From NCBI GenBank assembly GCA_028291615.1, contig JAQGHM010000081.1, forward strand, positions 1-35,960: a DNA stretch of 35,960 nucleotides, given 5' to 3'. The notes beneath the pieces are model-generated. The model ran no database searches, had not been told where the DNA came from, and worked only from the letters and a program-made list of their open reading frames with translations. This document shows, in pieces, positions 15,360-23,901 of the stretch (within the stretch, counting starts at the first letter, position 1; every line of letters begins with the position of its first letter). Source of the DNA: Phycisphaerales bacterium. Its GTDB lineage: Bacteria; Planctomycetota; Phycisphaerae; Tepidisphaerales; Tepidisphaeraceae. A program made the translations under genes and the position numbers.

Positions 15360-17708
15360 TTACTCGTAAAGGAACTCTGGCCGGCGGAGCAGGTACGTGA
15401 CCACGGCGCGCCACGCGCGTACGGTGTATTTCGGGTCGGGCACGGGATGGAGCATTCCCTGGCGGCAGGAATAGTTTTCTTCCGAGCCGACGCCTTTGTG
15501 CGCCGCGGCATCGGCGACGACGCCGGCGAAGAGCTGATAGGTGCGGTCCACTTCCGGCGAATCGACCGCGTCGTACCGGCCGAGCACGCGCTCGTGCAGG
15601 TGAGCAATGGTGCGGCGAATCTTCGCGTCGGCCTCGGGCGTCGTGCCCGGCGCTACGTCCGGTTCGATACCGCGAAACAGCACGCGATCTTTCGGGTCTC
15701 GGCTGAAGTCCAGCCCCGTCTGTCGGCAGGCGACGTCGTTGGCGAGGATGCGCTGGATCGCGCCCATCGCGCCGCTTGGGTCGGCGGCGCGTTCGGTCAC
15801 TTCCTTCGAATCGATCCCGCCGTACAGCATCGCCATCTGCTCGGTCAGCTTTCCCCAAGGTTTTCCAAAGACCGCCAATACCTTCCGCTCGACCTGCTCG
15901 GGCGCGAGCATGCGGACCAAGCCCACGTCATCCAGCTCAGCCCGCCGCTTTGGATCCGCGCTGGCCGAAGCCCATCCATCCGCGCGATAGAACTCGGACG
16001 CAATCCAAGCCTTGAAAACGGTTTTCAGATTGAAGCCCGTCCGCGCGAAATCCGTAGCGATCGCCTCCACCTGCCGCCGCTGCTCCTGATATGCGCGGTG
16101 GCGTGCGGCAAAGAGTGGATCGTCCAGATCTTTCGACGGCTGCAGCACCTTGCGGCCGGTCAGGATGTAATAAACATGCTCGACCATCGCGACGGCGAAT
16201 CGCGCATCCTTCGCCGTCCGCTCGCCGAGCCATTGCAGTGAACGCCAGCGCTGGTCCGCCGGCAACGCCTCGCCCTCATAGCCGGCGGGGAACATGTCCT
16301 TGAACCAGCCGCCCTTGCGCCGCCCGTAAACGCCTTCGAACTTCCAGTAATCCTGAAAGAGGCCAGCGACCGGGTCAATCGTCTTATGACAGACGACGCA
16401 CTCCGACGCCTGCATCGTTGGGATCGGGTACTTGGCCGTCACCGCCGCCGCATCCGACACGCGCGCCGCGAGTTCCAAGACATCAATCCCGAGAAACTGC
16501 TGAAAGTACATGCGGGCGCGGAGACGATTCCGGTTGGTTTCCGTGGTCGGATAACGGCGCAGGTACTGGAACGTGCTGAGCAGCCCCGCATGGGGATAGA
16601 AGCCGGTTGCCGATTCCTGATCGTCATCGCGCGTCCGCGCGACGAGCGCCTTGAGCTTTACCGGGATGTATTCAAACGGGTCTTCGGGATTCTGAAATTT
16701 TTCTTTCAGCTCGTCATAGATGCCGTAGCCGCGGGCGGTGTACGGCGTGACCATGATGTAGTCCGCGGTGACGATCTCGGTGAACGGCCGGTCGTTCCGC
16801 ACGATGTGCTCGATGAGCTTCATCGGCTCGCCAAGCATGGCCTTGCGATAATCGTTGGCGAGCTTGTATTTGGCCTTCTGTCGCTCTTTCGGATCGGCGA
16901 TCTCTTTCAGCTCGGCCTTCTCAGCCCAGCCCCGCGTCTTGCTGAAATGTTCATACGAAAGCGCGGTCTCGGGAACGTCGTCGTAGCCGATCGTCAGAAA
17001 GATGTCGTTGAATCCCTCGCGAAGACGATCGTAAAACGCGTCTTCCTTCATCACCGCGTCGAGCAAGGCGGGCAGTGCCTGCCGACCTCGGCTCGTCATC
17101 GCTGCCAACTCGGCATCGGTCGGCAGACGGCCCGCCAGCGACAGCGTCACCCGGCGGCGCAGCTTGCGATCGTCGAGCATGACGACGCCCTCGAAGAACG
17201 GCGCTGCGTTCTTGTCCGCAGCCGCCATCGCCCGCGCGATCGCCTCGACCGATGGCTTGGCGCTCAGGCGGCTGACGAATTCCGCCAGCACGCGATATGC
17301 AGCCGACTCCGGCTTGACCACCTGCTTGCCGCCATGCTTGAGCTTGCCAACCACTTTCAGCAGCAGGCGGGATTGGTCCCCTTCCTTCGATCGCGCCATC
17401 TCTGCAAACGCATCGCGGTTTTGCCGCAGCACCTTGTCCCGCGCATCCCCCTGGATCCGCTGCGGGTCGGTCAGGATGAAGTCGCTCTCCTCCGCGTCGC
17501 CGCCGGATTTGTGGCATTCGAGGCAGGTCTGCGCTCCCACTTTGGGCCAGACTTCATTGACGAAGAACTCGTCCACGCTCGCGGCGCATGCCGGCCCGCT
17601 GTAGACCGCTTTATCGCCGGCGCCAGCCTGATTGGTGCGGAGGACGGCGCAGACGATTAACGCCAGCGCGACCGTGCGAATTTGGCATAGAATTGCGTTC
17701 AACGACAT
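15360..17708 (-). CDS. Large exported cytochrome-like protein (DUF1549/DUF1588-type) with two CxxCH motifs
   Basis: The 782-residue protein has a Sec signal (hydrophobic VALALIVCAVL) and two CxxCH sequences: CLECH at residues 62-66 near the N-terminus and CVVCH near residue 436. The second is in the DUF1588-like context ASECVVCHKTIDPVAGLFQDYWKFEGVYG. The block RRRVTLSLAGRLPTDAELAAM recalls the DUF1549 domain of the planctomycete cytochrome families. The CxxCH motifs could bind haem c, which places the protein outside the cytoplasmic membrane. Together with the coupled DUF1501 gene it forms the widespread planctomycete two-gene unit of unknown function. The assignment to exact DUFs is approximate. 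Confidence 0.83.
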   Translation of the reverse strand: MSLNAILCQIRTVALALIVCAVLRTNQAGAGDKAVYSGPACAASVDEFFVNEVWPKVGAQTCLECHKSGGDAEESDFILTDPQRIQGDARDKVLRQNRDAFAEMARSKEGDQSRLLLKVVGKLKHGGKQVVKPESAAYRVLAEFVSRLSAKPSVEAIARAMAAADKNAAPFFEGVVMLDDRKLRRRVTLSLAGRLPTDAELAAMTSRGRQALPALLDAVMKEDAFYDRLREGFNDIFLTIGYDDVPETALSYEHFSKTRGWAEKAELKEIADPKERQKAKYKLANDYRKAMLGEPMKLIEHIVRNDRPFTEIVTADYIMVTPYTARGYGIYDELKEKFQNPEDPFEYIPVKLKALVARTRDDDQESATGFYPHAGLLSTFQYLRRYPTTETNRNRLRARMYFQQFLGIDVLELAARVSDAAAVTAKYPIPTMQASECVVCHKTIDPVAGLFQDYWKFEGVYGRRKGGWFKDMFPAGYEGEALPADQRWRSLQWLGERTAKDARFAVAMVEHVYYILTGRKVLQPSKDLDDPLFAARHRAYQEQRRQVEAIATDFARTGFNLKTVFKAWIASEFYRADGWASASADPKRRAELDDVGLVRMLAPEQVERKVLAVFGKPWGKLTEQMAMLYGGIDSKEVTERAADPSGAMGAIQRILANDVACRQTGLDFSRDPKDRVLFRGIEPDVAPGTTPEADAKIRRTIAHLHERVLGRYDAVDSPEVDRTYQLFAGVVADAAAHKGVGSEENYSCRQGMLHPVPDPKYTVRAWRAVVTYLLRRPEFLYE

Positions 17709-17814
17709 GTTTCCGGCTCGCCCTCAAGTGTCACGCGAGTGCGTGTACACCTCTCTCTATCACCGTCTTCAGTGGACGTTTATGGAAACCCCGGAAAGGC
17801 GCCTAACGGGCTGG

Positions 17815-18534
17815 TTACGGCAGGGATTTGGTGGCGGGAGGTGCGTCGGCCGGGGCCGCGGAAGCTCTTACGTCCACATGGGAGAACACTGCCGTCTCGG
17901 TCACTTTTGCATCGTGTGCAGTCACCGCGAGCCCGACATAGGCGGGATCTTTCATGGCCACCTTGACCGAGCCGATCAATTGAAACGCTTCAGCCGCGCG
18001 CGGCTTTTCGGCCTTGGGGGTTGCGGGCGCTGCGTAGGCGGTGAAGGTCTCGCCGCGCCGTTCAAGGCGAACCGTCGCCGGCGCTTTGATGGTTGATTTG
18101 ATGTCGAGCGTCAGCTCGCCGCGGGCGGTGCGGTACTGCAGCGCGATCAAGCCGTCGCCGTGCACCATGACGTCCACGTAGGCGGCATCCGGCTCCAGGC
18201 CTTGGCGGATCATCAGGCCCGCCTTGCGGTGGGCGTTTTTCCCTTCGCCGATCAGTTCGACGTCCGCGGTGATCGTGATGTCGGCCGGAGCTTTTCGATA
18301 GACGAAGTGGAAGTCGTCGTGCTTGTTCCAGATGTTTTCGCCGCTCGACTGGATGCGGTATTGTTTGGTGGACTTGTCGAACGCCGCCGAACCCGCCGGT
18401 TCCACCGTGCCCACGTCGGCCTGCGCTTCGAATTCCCCCAACTCGGCATCGGCGGCCCGGACTATTTCGCACAGGCCCAGCATCGCCAAGCTCGCCAGAA
18501 AGATTGACGCAGAGCAGAAATGGGTGGACCGCAT
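17815..18534 (-). CDS. Secreted DUF1349/concanavalin-like protein
   Basis: 239 residues from ATG 18534. AAGGAG lies six bases upstream, and this choice gives a proper signal peptide (SASIFLASLAMLGLCEIVRA). An in-frame codon at 18597 would add an unlikely N-terminus. The mature part has the DUF1349-type beta-sandwich pattern: DVGTVEPAGSAAFDKSTKQYRIQSSGENIW, HDDFHFVYRKAPADITITADV, RKAGLMIRQGLEPDAAYVDVMVHGDGLIALQYR. Such domains often accompany TolB-like propellers or glycan-active proteins. The C-terminus is Ala/Pro-rich. It is divergent from the amidohydrolase gene across an 86-base gap that probably holds both promoters. No enzymatic function can be claimed. Confidence 0.75.
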   Translation of the reverse strand: MRSTHFCSASIFLASLAMLGLCEIVRAADAELGEFEAQADVGTVEPAGSAAFDKSTKQYRIQSSGENIWNKHDDFHFVYRKAPADITITADVELIGEGKNAHRKAGLMIRQGLEPDAAYVDVMVHGDGLIALQYRTARGELTLDIKSTIKAPATVRLERRGETFTAYAAPATPKAEKPRAAEAFQLIGSVKVAMKDPAYVGLAVTAHDAKVTETAVFSHVDVRASAAPADAPPATKSLP

Positions 18535-18620
18535 GGCTTGCTCCTTTTGCCAGAGTTGGGGTGAGATGCCTGCGGGAGTATAACGCACGGCGGCCAACAG
18601 TTAGAATCTCGAGGTCAATC

Positions 18621-19607
18621 ATGAACCGATCCCGCCGACAGTTCCTGCGAGGCTTTGCCGCTGCCGCTACGATGGCGCCGGTCATCCCACTCGCGGCGCG
18701 AACGACTGCCGCCCAGCCCGCGGGTCCGCTGATCATCGACACCCATCAGCACCTCTGGGATCTGTCGAAGTTCAAGCTGCCGTGGCTGGACAACGCCGCT
18801 GAGGTTTACCGCCATAGCTATCGCCCGCAGGAATACGCCGAGGCGACGCGCGGGCTGAACATCCGCGCGGTCTACATGGAAGTGGACGTGGAACCCGCCT
18901 TGCGCCCGGCCGAGGCTGAGTACATCATCGATATCTGCCGCGCCAAGAGCGGCGCGACGCGCGCTGCGGTTATCGGCGGCCAGCCCGATGCGCCGGGTTT
19001 TACAGATTACGTCAAGCGCTTCGCGGCCAGCGGCGTCGTGCGCGGTGTGCGGCAGGTGCTGCATGGTGGCGGCACGCCTGCCGGTCACTGCCTGAAGGAC
19101 GACTTCGTGAAAGGTATCCGCCTGCTCGGCACGCTCAACCTCAGCTTCGACCTCTGCATGCGCCCGCGCGAGCTTGCGGATGGGCTCAAGCTCAGCCAGC
19201 TCGCGCCCGACACGCACTTCGTGATCGATCACTGCGGCAACGCCGACCCCCGCGCCTTTCTCACCGATATCAACGGCAAAGCCCCCGCCCACGACGCCGA
19301 TGCCTGGCGTCGCGACATGGACGCGCTGGGCAAGCGGCCCAATGTCATCTGCAAGATCTCCGGCGTCGTCGCCCGCGCGCCGGAGAAATGGTCGGCAGAA
19401 GACCTTGCTCCCATCGTCAACCACTGCCTCGATGCCTTCGGTCCGGATAAGGTGGTCTTCGGCGGCGACTGGCCGGTCTGCCTCGTGCGCGCTCCGCTGG
19501 CGACGTGGATCGACACGCTCCGGCAGATCGTCGCCGCGCGCCCGGAGGCCGAGCAGGAAAAGCTCTGGTCCGCAAACGCGAGGAAGTTTTATGCGGTAGA
19601 GGTGTGA
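18621..19607 (+). CDS. Tat-exported amidohydrolase-2 family hydrolase (lactonase-like)
   Basis: The protein has 328 residues from ATG 18621. The twin-arginine signal SRRQFLRGFAAAA marks this start, and GAGG lies six bases upstream; the frame is open to 18504 but that extension is not credible. The TIM-barrel metal-dependent hydrolase begins with LIIDTHQHLWD (HxH metal ligands). It has FVIDHCGN in the centre and VVFGGDWPVCL near the end (catalytic Asp). This is the COG3618 group, which includes sugar lactonases such as L-fuconolactonase and L-rhamnono-lactonase. The substrate here is unknown. The DUF4838 gene begins ten bases later, so the two form an operon likely devoted to carbohydrate breakdown outside the cytoplasm. 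Confidence 0.85.
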   Translation: MNRSRRQFLRGFAAAATMAPVIPLAARTTAAQPAGPLIIDTHQHLWDLSKFKLPWLDNAAEVYRHSYRPQEYAEATRGLNIRAVYMEVDVEPALRPAEAEYIIDICRAKSGATRAAVIGGQPDAPGFTDYVKRFAASGVVRGVRQVLHGGGTPAGHCLKDDFVKGIRLLGTLNLSFDLCMRPRELADGLKLSQLAPDTHFVIDHCGNADPRAFLTDINGKAPAHDADAWRRDMDALGKRPNVICKISGVVARAPEKWSAEDLAPIVNHCLDAFGPDKVVFGGDWPVCLVRAPLATWIDTLRQIVAARPEAEQEKLWSANARKFYAVEV

Positions 19608-19617
19608 GGAGGAGCGC

Positions 19618-21861
19618 ATGAACCATCGCCTGCTTGCCGCCGTCCTTGTCAGCCTGTTCGCCTGCACGTCCCCGGCCCTCGACCTCGTCACCGACGCCAA
19701 GCCCCGCGCCGCCATCGTCATCACGCCCGATGCCCAGCCGGCCCCCGCCCGCGCCGCCAGGAACCAGCCCAAGCGCATCACTGCCCCGGGCGACGCCATG
19801 GCCGCCCAAGTGCTTGCCGAATGGATCAAGAAGATCACCGGCGCGGAACTGCCGATCGTCACCGCAGCGCCCAAGGACACCACCATCATCTACGTCGGCG
19901 CGGCCGCGATCCAGGCCGGCCTCAAGCTTGACGCCATCGACAGCCCGACCCACGAGGGCCTGCGCATCGTCTGTGACGGCCAGCGGCTCCTCCTCGCCGG
20001 TCAGGACGGCCCCGCGACCGTCAAGGCCGCCTGCCGCCTGCTCGAAGAGCTCGGCTGCCGTTATCTCATGGACTCCCCGCTGGGGGAGGTTTATCCGCGC
20101 TCGGCGACGCTGGCCGTCAAGGAGATGGATATTAGTGCCAAGCCCGGCCTCGACGTCCGCGAGATCTGGGGCTCGAGCTGGTCGGGCAATACGCTATGGA
20201 AAATCTGGAACGGCGCGGGCGGCGCGCGCTACCCGCAGGGTCACGCGTGGGGTAACTACGTCAGCAAGGATCTCTTCGACACGCATCCCGAGTATTTCGC
20301 CCTTCGCAACGGCCAGCGAAAGAAGGGGGATTGGTACTGCACTTCCAACCCCGAGCTGCGCAAGATCTTCGCCGACGGCGTCATGGCGGTGCTCGAGCGG
20401 AACGGCCGCGGTGGGGCATCCATCTCCCCGCCGGATGGCACCGGTTACTGCGAGTGCGAACAGTGCCGCGCGCAGGACAATCCAAAATCGATCGAGCCGT
20501 CGTCGGGCCGCGTTGCTGTCACCGACCGCTACGTCGATTTCTTCAACGACGTCGCCCATCGCGTCGCGGAGAAATATCCCAATGCTAAACTCAGCTTCTA
20601 CTGCTACGCCGATTACACCCAGGCTCCCACCCGCGGCCTCAAGCTTGCGCGTAACCTCGTCGCATGGATCGCCCCGCTGCGCTACTGCCGACTGCACGCG
20701 ATCGGAAATCCCGTCTGCCCATCGCGCGTGCAGCTTCAGGAGATGATCGACGACTGGTCCAAGGCTACGTCCCACATCGCCTACCGCACCTACAACTACA
20801 ACCTCGCCGAGTGCCTGGTTCCCTTCCCGATGCTCTCGGTCTGGCGGCATGACATCCCCTACCTCAAGCAGCGCGGCGCGATCGGCATCAACCTCGAATC
20901 GCTCGCCTCCTGGCAGATCTACGGCCCGCACCTCTACACCAGCCTCCGCCTCGCCTACGACCCCGCCGCGGATGGGGATGCCCTCTTCGACGACTACGCA
21001 AAGCAGTTCTACGGCCCCGCCTCCGCGCCGATGAAGCAGTACTGGCTCGACCTCGACAACGCCTTCGCCAGCCTCCACGCCCACGCCGGCAGCTTCTACG
21101 CGATCCACAAGGTCTACACGCCCGAGTTTCTTTCTCATTGCCGCAGCCTGATCGATCAGGCGACCGCCGCCGCTAAGGACGATCCCGTCTACGCCGCCCG
21201 CGTCGCCATGCACGCCGAGGGGTTCCGCAACGCCGAGCAGTACATCCAGATCCGCGACGCCCTCAACGTCGGCCAGCCCGCGCAGGCGCTGGTGATCTAC
21301 AACGACCTCCTCGCGCGCACGCAGGCGCAGACCGAATCGCGCTACGGCAACCATTACACCACCGACTACCTCAAACGCTTCCTCGGCAAAGACGTCCAGG
21401 CCGCCGCCAGCGCCGCCGCCGCCCCAAATCATCTCGTCCAGGTCCTCCCGGACAAATGGCGCATGACCTACGACAAGCAGGACAAAGGCATCGAGACCGG
21501 CTACGCCAAGCCCGACTTCGACGATGCGAAATGGCAACCCGTCGTCACTTTCAGCGACACGCTTGACGGCCAGGGCCTGCCGGATCGCAAGACGATCCTC
21601 TGGTACCGCACGACGATCGATGTCCCCGAGATGAAGGGCAAATCGGCCCTCTTCTTCATTGATGTGGACGGCGCCGCCACCGTCTTCATCAACGGCCAGC
21701 AAGCCGGCGTCAGCGGCAAGAAGCGCACGCCCTTCGCTATCGACGCCCCCTTGCACCCCGGCCGCAACACGATCGCCGTCCGCGTGGACCACTCCGCCAT
21801 CAGCGAGCTGTTCCTCGGCGGTATCATCCGGCCAATCTATCTGATCGAGCGGCGAGAGTAA
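19618..21861 (+). CDS. Secreted DUF4838 protein with C-terminal carbohydrate-binding-like domain
   Basis: The 747-residue protein has a short signal peptide (LLAAVLVSLFACTSPAL). About residues 60-150 resemble the alpha-glucuronidase-type N-terminal domain (AAQVLAEWIKKITGAELPIV). A DUF4838 core follows: LLEELGCRYLMDSPLGEVYP, HPEYFALRNGQR, SISPPDGTGYCECEQC, and YADYTQAPTRGLKLARN. The last 150 residues form a jelly-roll like those of beta-galactosidases (WYRTTIDVPEMKGKSALFFIDVDGAATVFINGQ). The function is probably polysaccharide or glycoside processing; the catalytic residues are not certain. AGGAGGAG lies just before the ATG, overlapping the end of the amidohydrolase gene region. The two are clearly in one operon. 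Confidence 0.87.
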   Translation: MNHRLLAAVLVSLFACTSPALDLVTDAKPRAAIVITPDAQPAPARAARNQPKRITAPGDAMAAQVLAEWIKKITGAELPIVTAAPKDTTIIYVGAAAIQAGLKLDAIDSPTHEGLRIVCDGQRLLLAGQDGPATVKAACRLLEELGCRYLMDSPLGEVYPRSATLAVKEMDISAKPGLDVREIWGSSWSGNTLWKIWNGAGGARYPQGHAWGNYVSKDLFDTHPEYFALRNGQRKKGDWYCTSNPELRKIFADGVMAVLERNGRGGASISPPDGTGYCECEQCRAQDNPKSIEPSSGRVAVTDRYVDFFNDVAHRVAEKYPNAKLSFYCYADYTQAPTRGLKLARNLVAWIAPLRYCRLHAIGNPVCPSRVQLQEMIDDWSKATSHIAYRTYNYNLAECLVPFPMLSVWRHDIPYLKQRGAIGINLESLASWQIYGPHLYTSLRLAYDPAADGDALFDDYAKQFYGPASAPMKQYWLDLDNAFASLHAHAGSFYAIHKVYTPEFLSHCRSLIDQATAAAKDDPVYAARVAMHAEGFRNAEQYIQIRDALNVGQPAQALVIYNDLLARTQAQTESRYGNHYTTDYLKRFLGKDVQAAASAAAAPNHLVQVLPDKWRMTYDKQDKGIETGYAKPDFDDAKWQPVVTFSDTLDGQGLPDRKTILWYRTTIDVPEMKGKSALFFIDVDGAATVFINGQQAGVSGKKRTPFAIDAPLHPGRNTIAVRVDHSAISELFLGGIIRPIYLIERRE

Positions 21862-22320
21862 GCCAAGGTAGGCCCCACGGCAGTTTGCAATTCCAGTCGG
21901 GCGGTCAAAAGATTGGCCGCGCATCACGAGGGCGCAAAACAACGCGAGCCAAAAGCTTCAGAGCTTTCGGCTCGCAAACCCCTTGTCGTTCCGCAAGGAC
22001 GGTCCCCACACCACGGTGGCGGTGATGTTCCGCACGACCGCATGGGCGTTCTCTCGCGGCGGCACTTTCGCAGGTCGGCAGGTCCCGATAATTTTTTTGT
22101 GACCAAGTTGGCGAAGTTCGCCGGGCGAACCCGACGGTTTCGAGCTTTACTCAGTCACCGGTCTGCACGATGTGTTGCAGTGCCTTATTCTCTTCTGCGT
22201 ATTATATCGAGCGGAGCGAAGCCGCGCGCTCAAAAATAAAATATGTTCCGAAATACCGTAGCGAGTTCATCCTTTTTCAGGCGCTGACTATTTGCGGGAA
22301 TCGGCAGTAAAAATACGGGC
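21862..22320. other. 459-base gap without a credible gene
   Basis: The frames found here are short, Arg/Ser-rich and unlike any family. The gap holds the hairpin at 21944-21975. Its second half is visibly richer in A and T (for example near 22195-22260), which fits a promoter region for the FAD-Rieske gene. A possible TTGCAG at 22175 and TATTAT at 22200 are 19 bases apart, a poor spacing, so I do not call a promoter. Confidence 0.6.
21944..21975. repeat. Hairpin, dispersed-palindrome type
   Basis: GCGAGCC at 21944-21950 pairs with GGCTCGC at 21969-21975, and AAAGCT inside pairs with AGCTTT after one unpaired position. The GAGCC...AGCTTC...GGCTC wording recurs in planctomycete and acidobacterial genomes as I know them. 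It could end the DUF4838 transcript, although the following run is not T-rich. Confidence 0.7.
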
Positions 22321-23901
22321 ATGAAATCGCCCGATGGCAAGACCGTGCCGACCTGGAAGCAGCTTGTTTCTCAGCCACGTTATCCGCAACCGCCAGAGCG
22401 CGCGCACGCTGACGTGTGCGTAGTGGGCGCGGGGATCGCGGGACTGATGACGGCCTACCTGCTGGCGGGTGAGGGGAAGTCGGTGATCGTGCTGGACGAA
22501 GGACCCGTCGGCGGCGGACAGACCGAGCGCACCAGCGCGCATCTCGCATCGGCAATCGATGACCGGTTTACCGAGATCGAGCGACTCCACGGTCAGGACG
22601 GTGCTCGCATCTGCTACGAAAGCCATTCAAGCGGCATTAGCCTGATCGAATCGATTGCGCGCGATGAGGGAATCGACTGTGATTTCGCGCGGATCGATGG
22701 GTTGCTTTTCCCTGCACCGGGACAGGACGTAAAAGCGCTGGACGAAGAACTGGAAGCGGCGCGGCGGGCGGGATTCGCGGGCGTGGAAAAGCGCGAGGCG
22801 GTTTCTGCCGCGGGCAAGGAACAGGGCGTTCATCTCCGCTTTCCGAACCAGGCGCGGTTTCATCCGCTCAAGTTCCTCTACGGTCTCGCAGCGGCGCTGG
22901 AAAAGCGCGGCGTGCGCATCTTTACCGGCTGCCGCGTGAAGGACGTGCAGGGGACCGACAAGAAGAATAACCAACCCGCTCGCGCGCAGATCGACGACGG
23001 CCCCGCGGCGGTGACCGCGGATGCGATCGTCGTGGCGACCAACACGCCCGCGCCGATCAACGACTGGATGGGCATCTACACCAAGCAGGCGTCGTACCGC
23101 ACCTACCTGATCGCTGCAAAGGTGCCGCGCGGCGCGTTTCCCGACGTGCTCTGGTGGGACGACGAGGAACCGTACCACTACGTTCGCCTAGAAGCCGCGC
23201 CTAAAGGTGCGGTGGGACGCGACGATCATGATCTCCTGCTCATCGGCGGCGAAGATCACAAGGTCGGCCAATTCCCACCCAACGCCGCCCCGTTTGCGCA
23301 TCTGGAAACCTGGGCGCGTAAGCAGTTCCCGATGATCGGCGAGATCGTCGGCCGCTGGTCCGGTCAGGTGCAGGAGCCCTCCGATTACGTCGCGTTCATC
23401 GGCGTCGCGCCCACCGCCAATCCCAACGTTTACGTCATCACCGGCGACAGTGGCATGGGCCTGACTCACGGCGCGCTGGGCGCGCGGCTCATCACCGATT
23501 TAATCCTGGGCCGCCAGAATCCCTGGGCGAAACTGTACGACCCATCCCGCAAAACACTCACCACCGACTTCGCCAGCGAGAACGCCAACGTGGTGAAGCA
23601 ATACACCGACTGGGTCACCGGCGGCGACGTCAAGAGCGAGGCCGACATCCCCAAAGGCGAAGGCGCGCTCTTGCGCGAGGGCCTGAAGAAAGTCGCCGTT
23701 TATCGCGACGATTCCGGCAAGATCCACAAGTGCTCCCCCGTCTGCACGCATCTCGGCTGCATCGTGCAGTGGAACGGCGTCGAGAAGAGCTGGGATTGTC
23801 CCTGTCACGGCAGTCGGTTCGATCCGTTGGGGAAAGTGCTGATGGGGCCGGCTATCGATGACCTTGCACCCGTGGACGACTTATCAAACACCCGCGGATA
23901 G
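22321..23901 (+). CDS. FAD-dependent oxidoreductase with C-terminal Rieske [2Fe-2S] domain
   Basis: The 526-residue protein joins two domains. The DadA/glycine-oxidase-like part begins with the FAD dinucleotide-binding motif DVCVVGAGIAGLMTAYLLAGEGKSV-type sequence near residue 31. It ends with the FAD-contact block NVYVITGDSGMGLTHGALGARLI. The last 75 residues are a Rieske domain: C475-T-H477-L-G-C480 and C493-P-C495-H496-G-S. These supply the two Cys and two His cluster ligands plus the disulfide pair of the high-potential type. Similar fusions (Bacillus YhfW type) exist, and their substrates are unknown. The last 18 bases overlap the end of the convergent radical SAM gene. No strong ribosome-binding site was seen, so the start is slightly uncertain. 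Confidence 0.9.
   Translation: MKSPDGKTVPTWKQLVSQPRYPQPPERAHADVCVVGAGIAGLMTAYLLAGEGKSVIVLDEGPVGGGQTERTSAHLASAIDDRFTEIERLHGQDGARICYESHSSGISLIESIARDEGIDCDFARIDGLLFPAPGQDVKALDEELEAARRAGFAGVEKREAVSAAGKEQGVHLRFPNQARFHPLKFLYGLAAALEKRGVRIFTGCRVKDVQGTDKKNNQPARAQIDDGPAAVTADAIVVATNTPAPINDWMGIYTKQASYRTYLIAAKVPRGAFPDVLWWDDEEPYHYVRLEAAPKGAVGRDDHDLLLIGGEDHKVGQFPPNAAPFAHLETWARKQFPMIGEIVGRWSGQVQEPSDYVAFIGVAPTANPNVYVITGDSGMGLTHGALGARLITDLILGRQNPWAKLYDPSRKTLTTDFASENANVVKQYTDWVTGGDVKSEADIPKGEGALLREGLKKVAVYRDDSGKIHKCSPVCTHLGCIVQWNGVEKSWDCPCHGSRFDPLGKVLMGPAIDDLAPVDDLSNTRG

Noticed and set aside
21913..22239. Plus-strand frame of 108 codons in the gap before the FAD-Rieske gene
   Set aside because: It has no family resemblance and no ribosome-binding site, and it spans the palindrome at 21944-21975.
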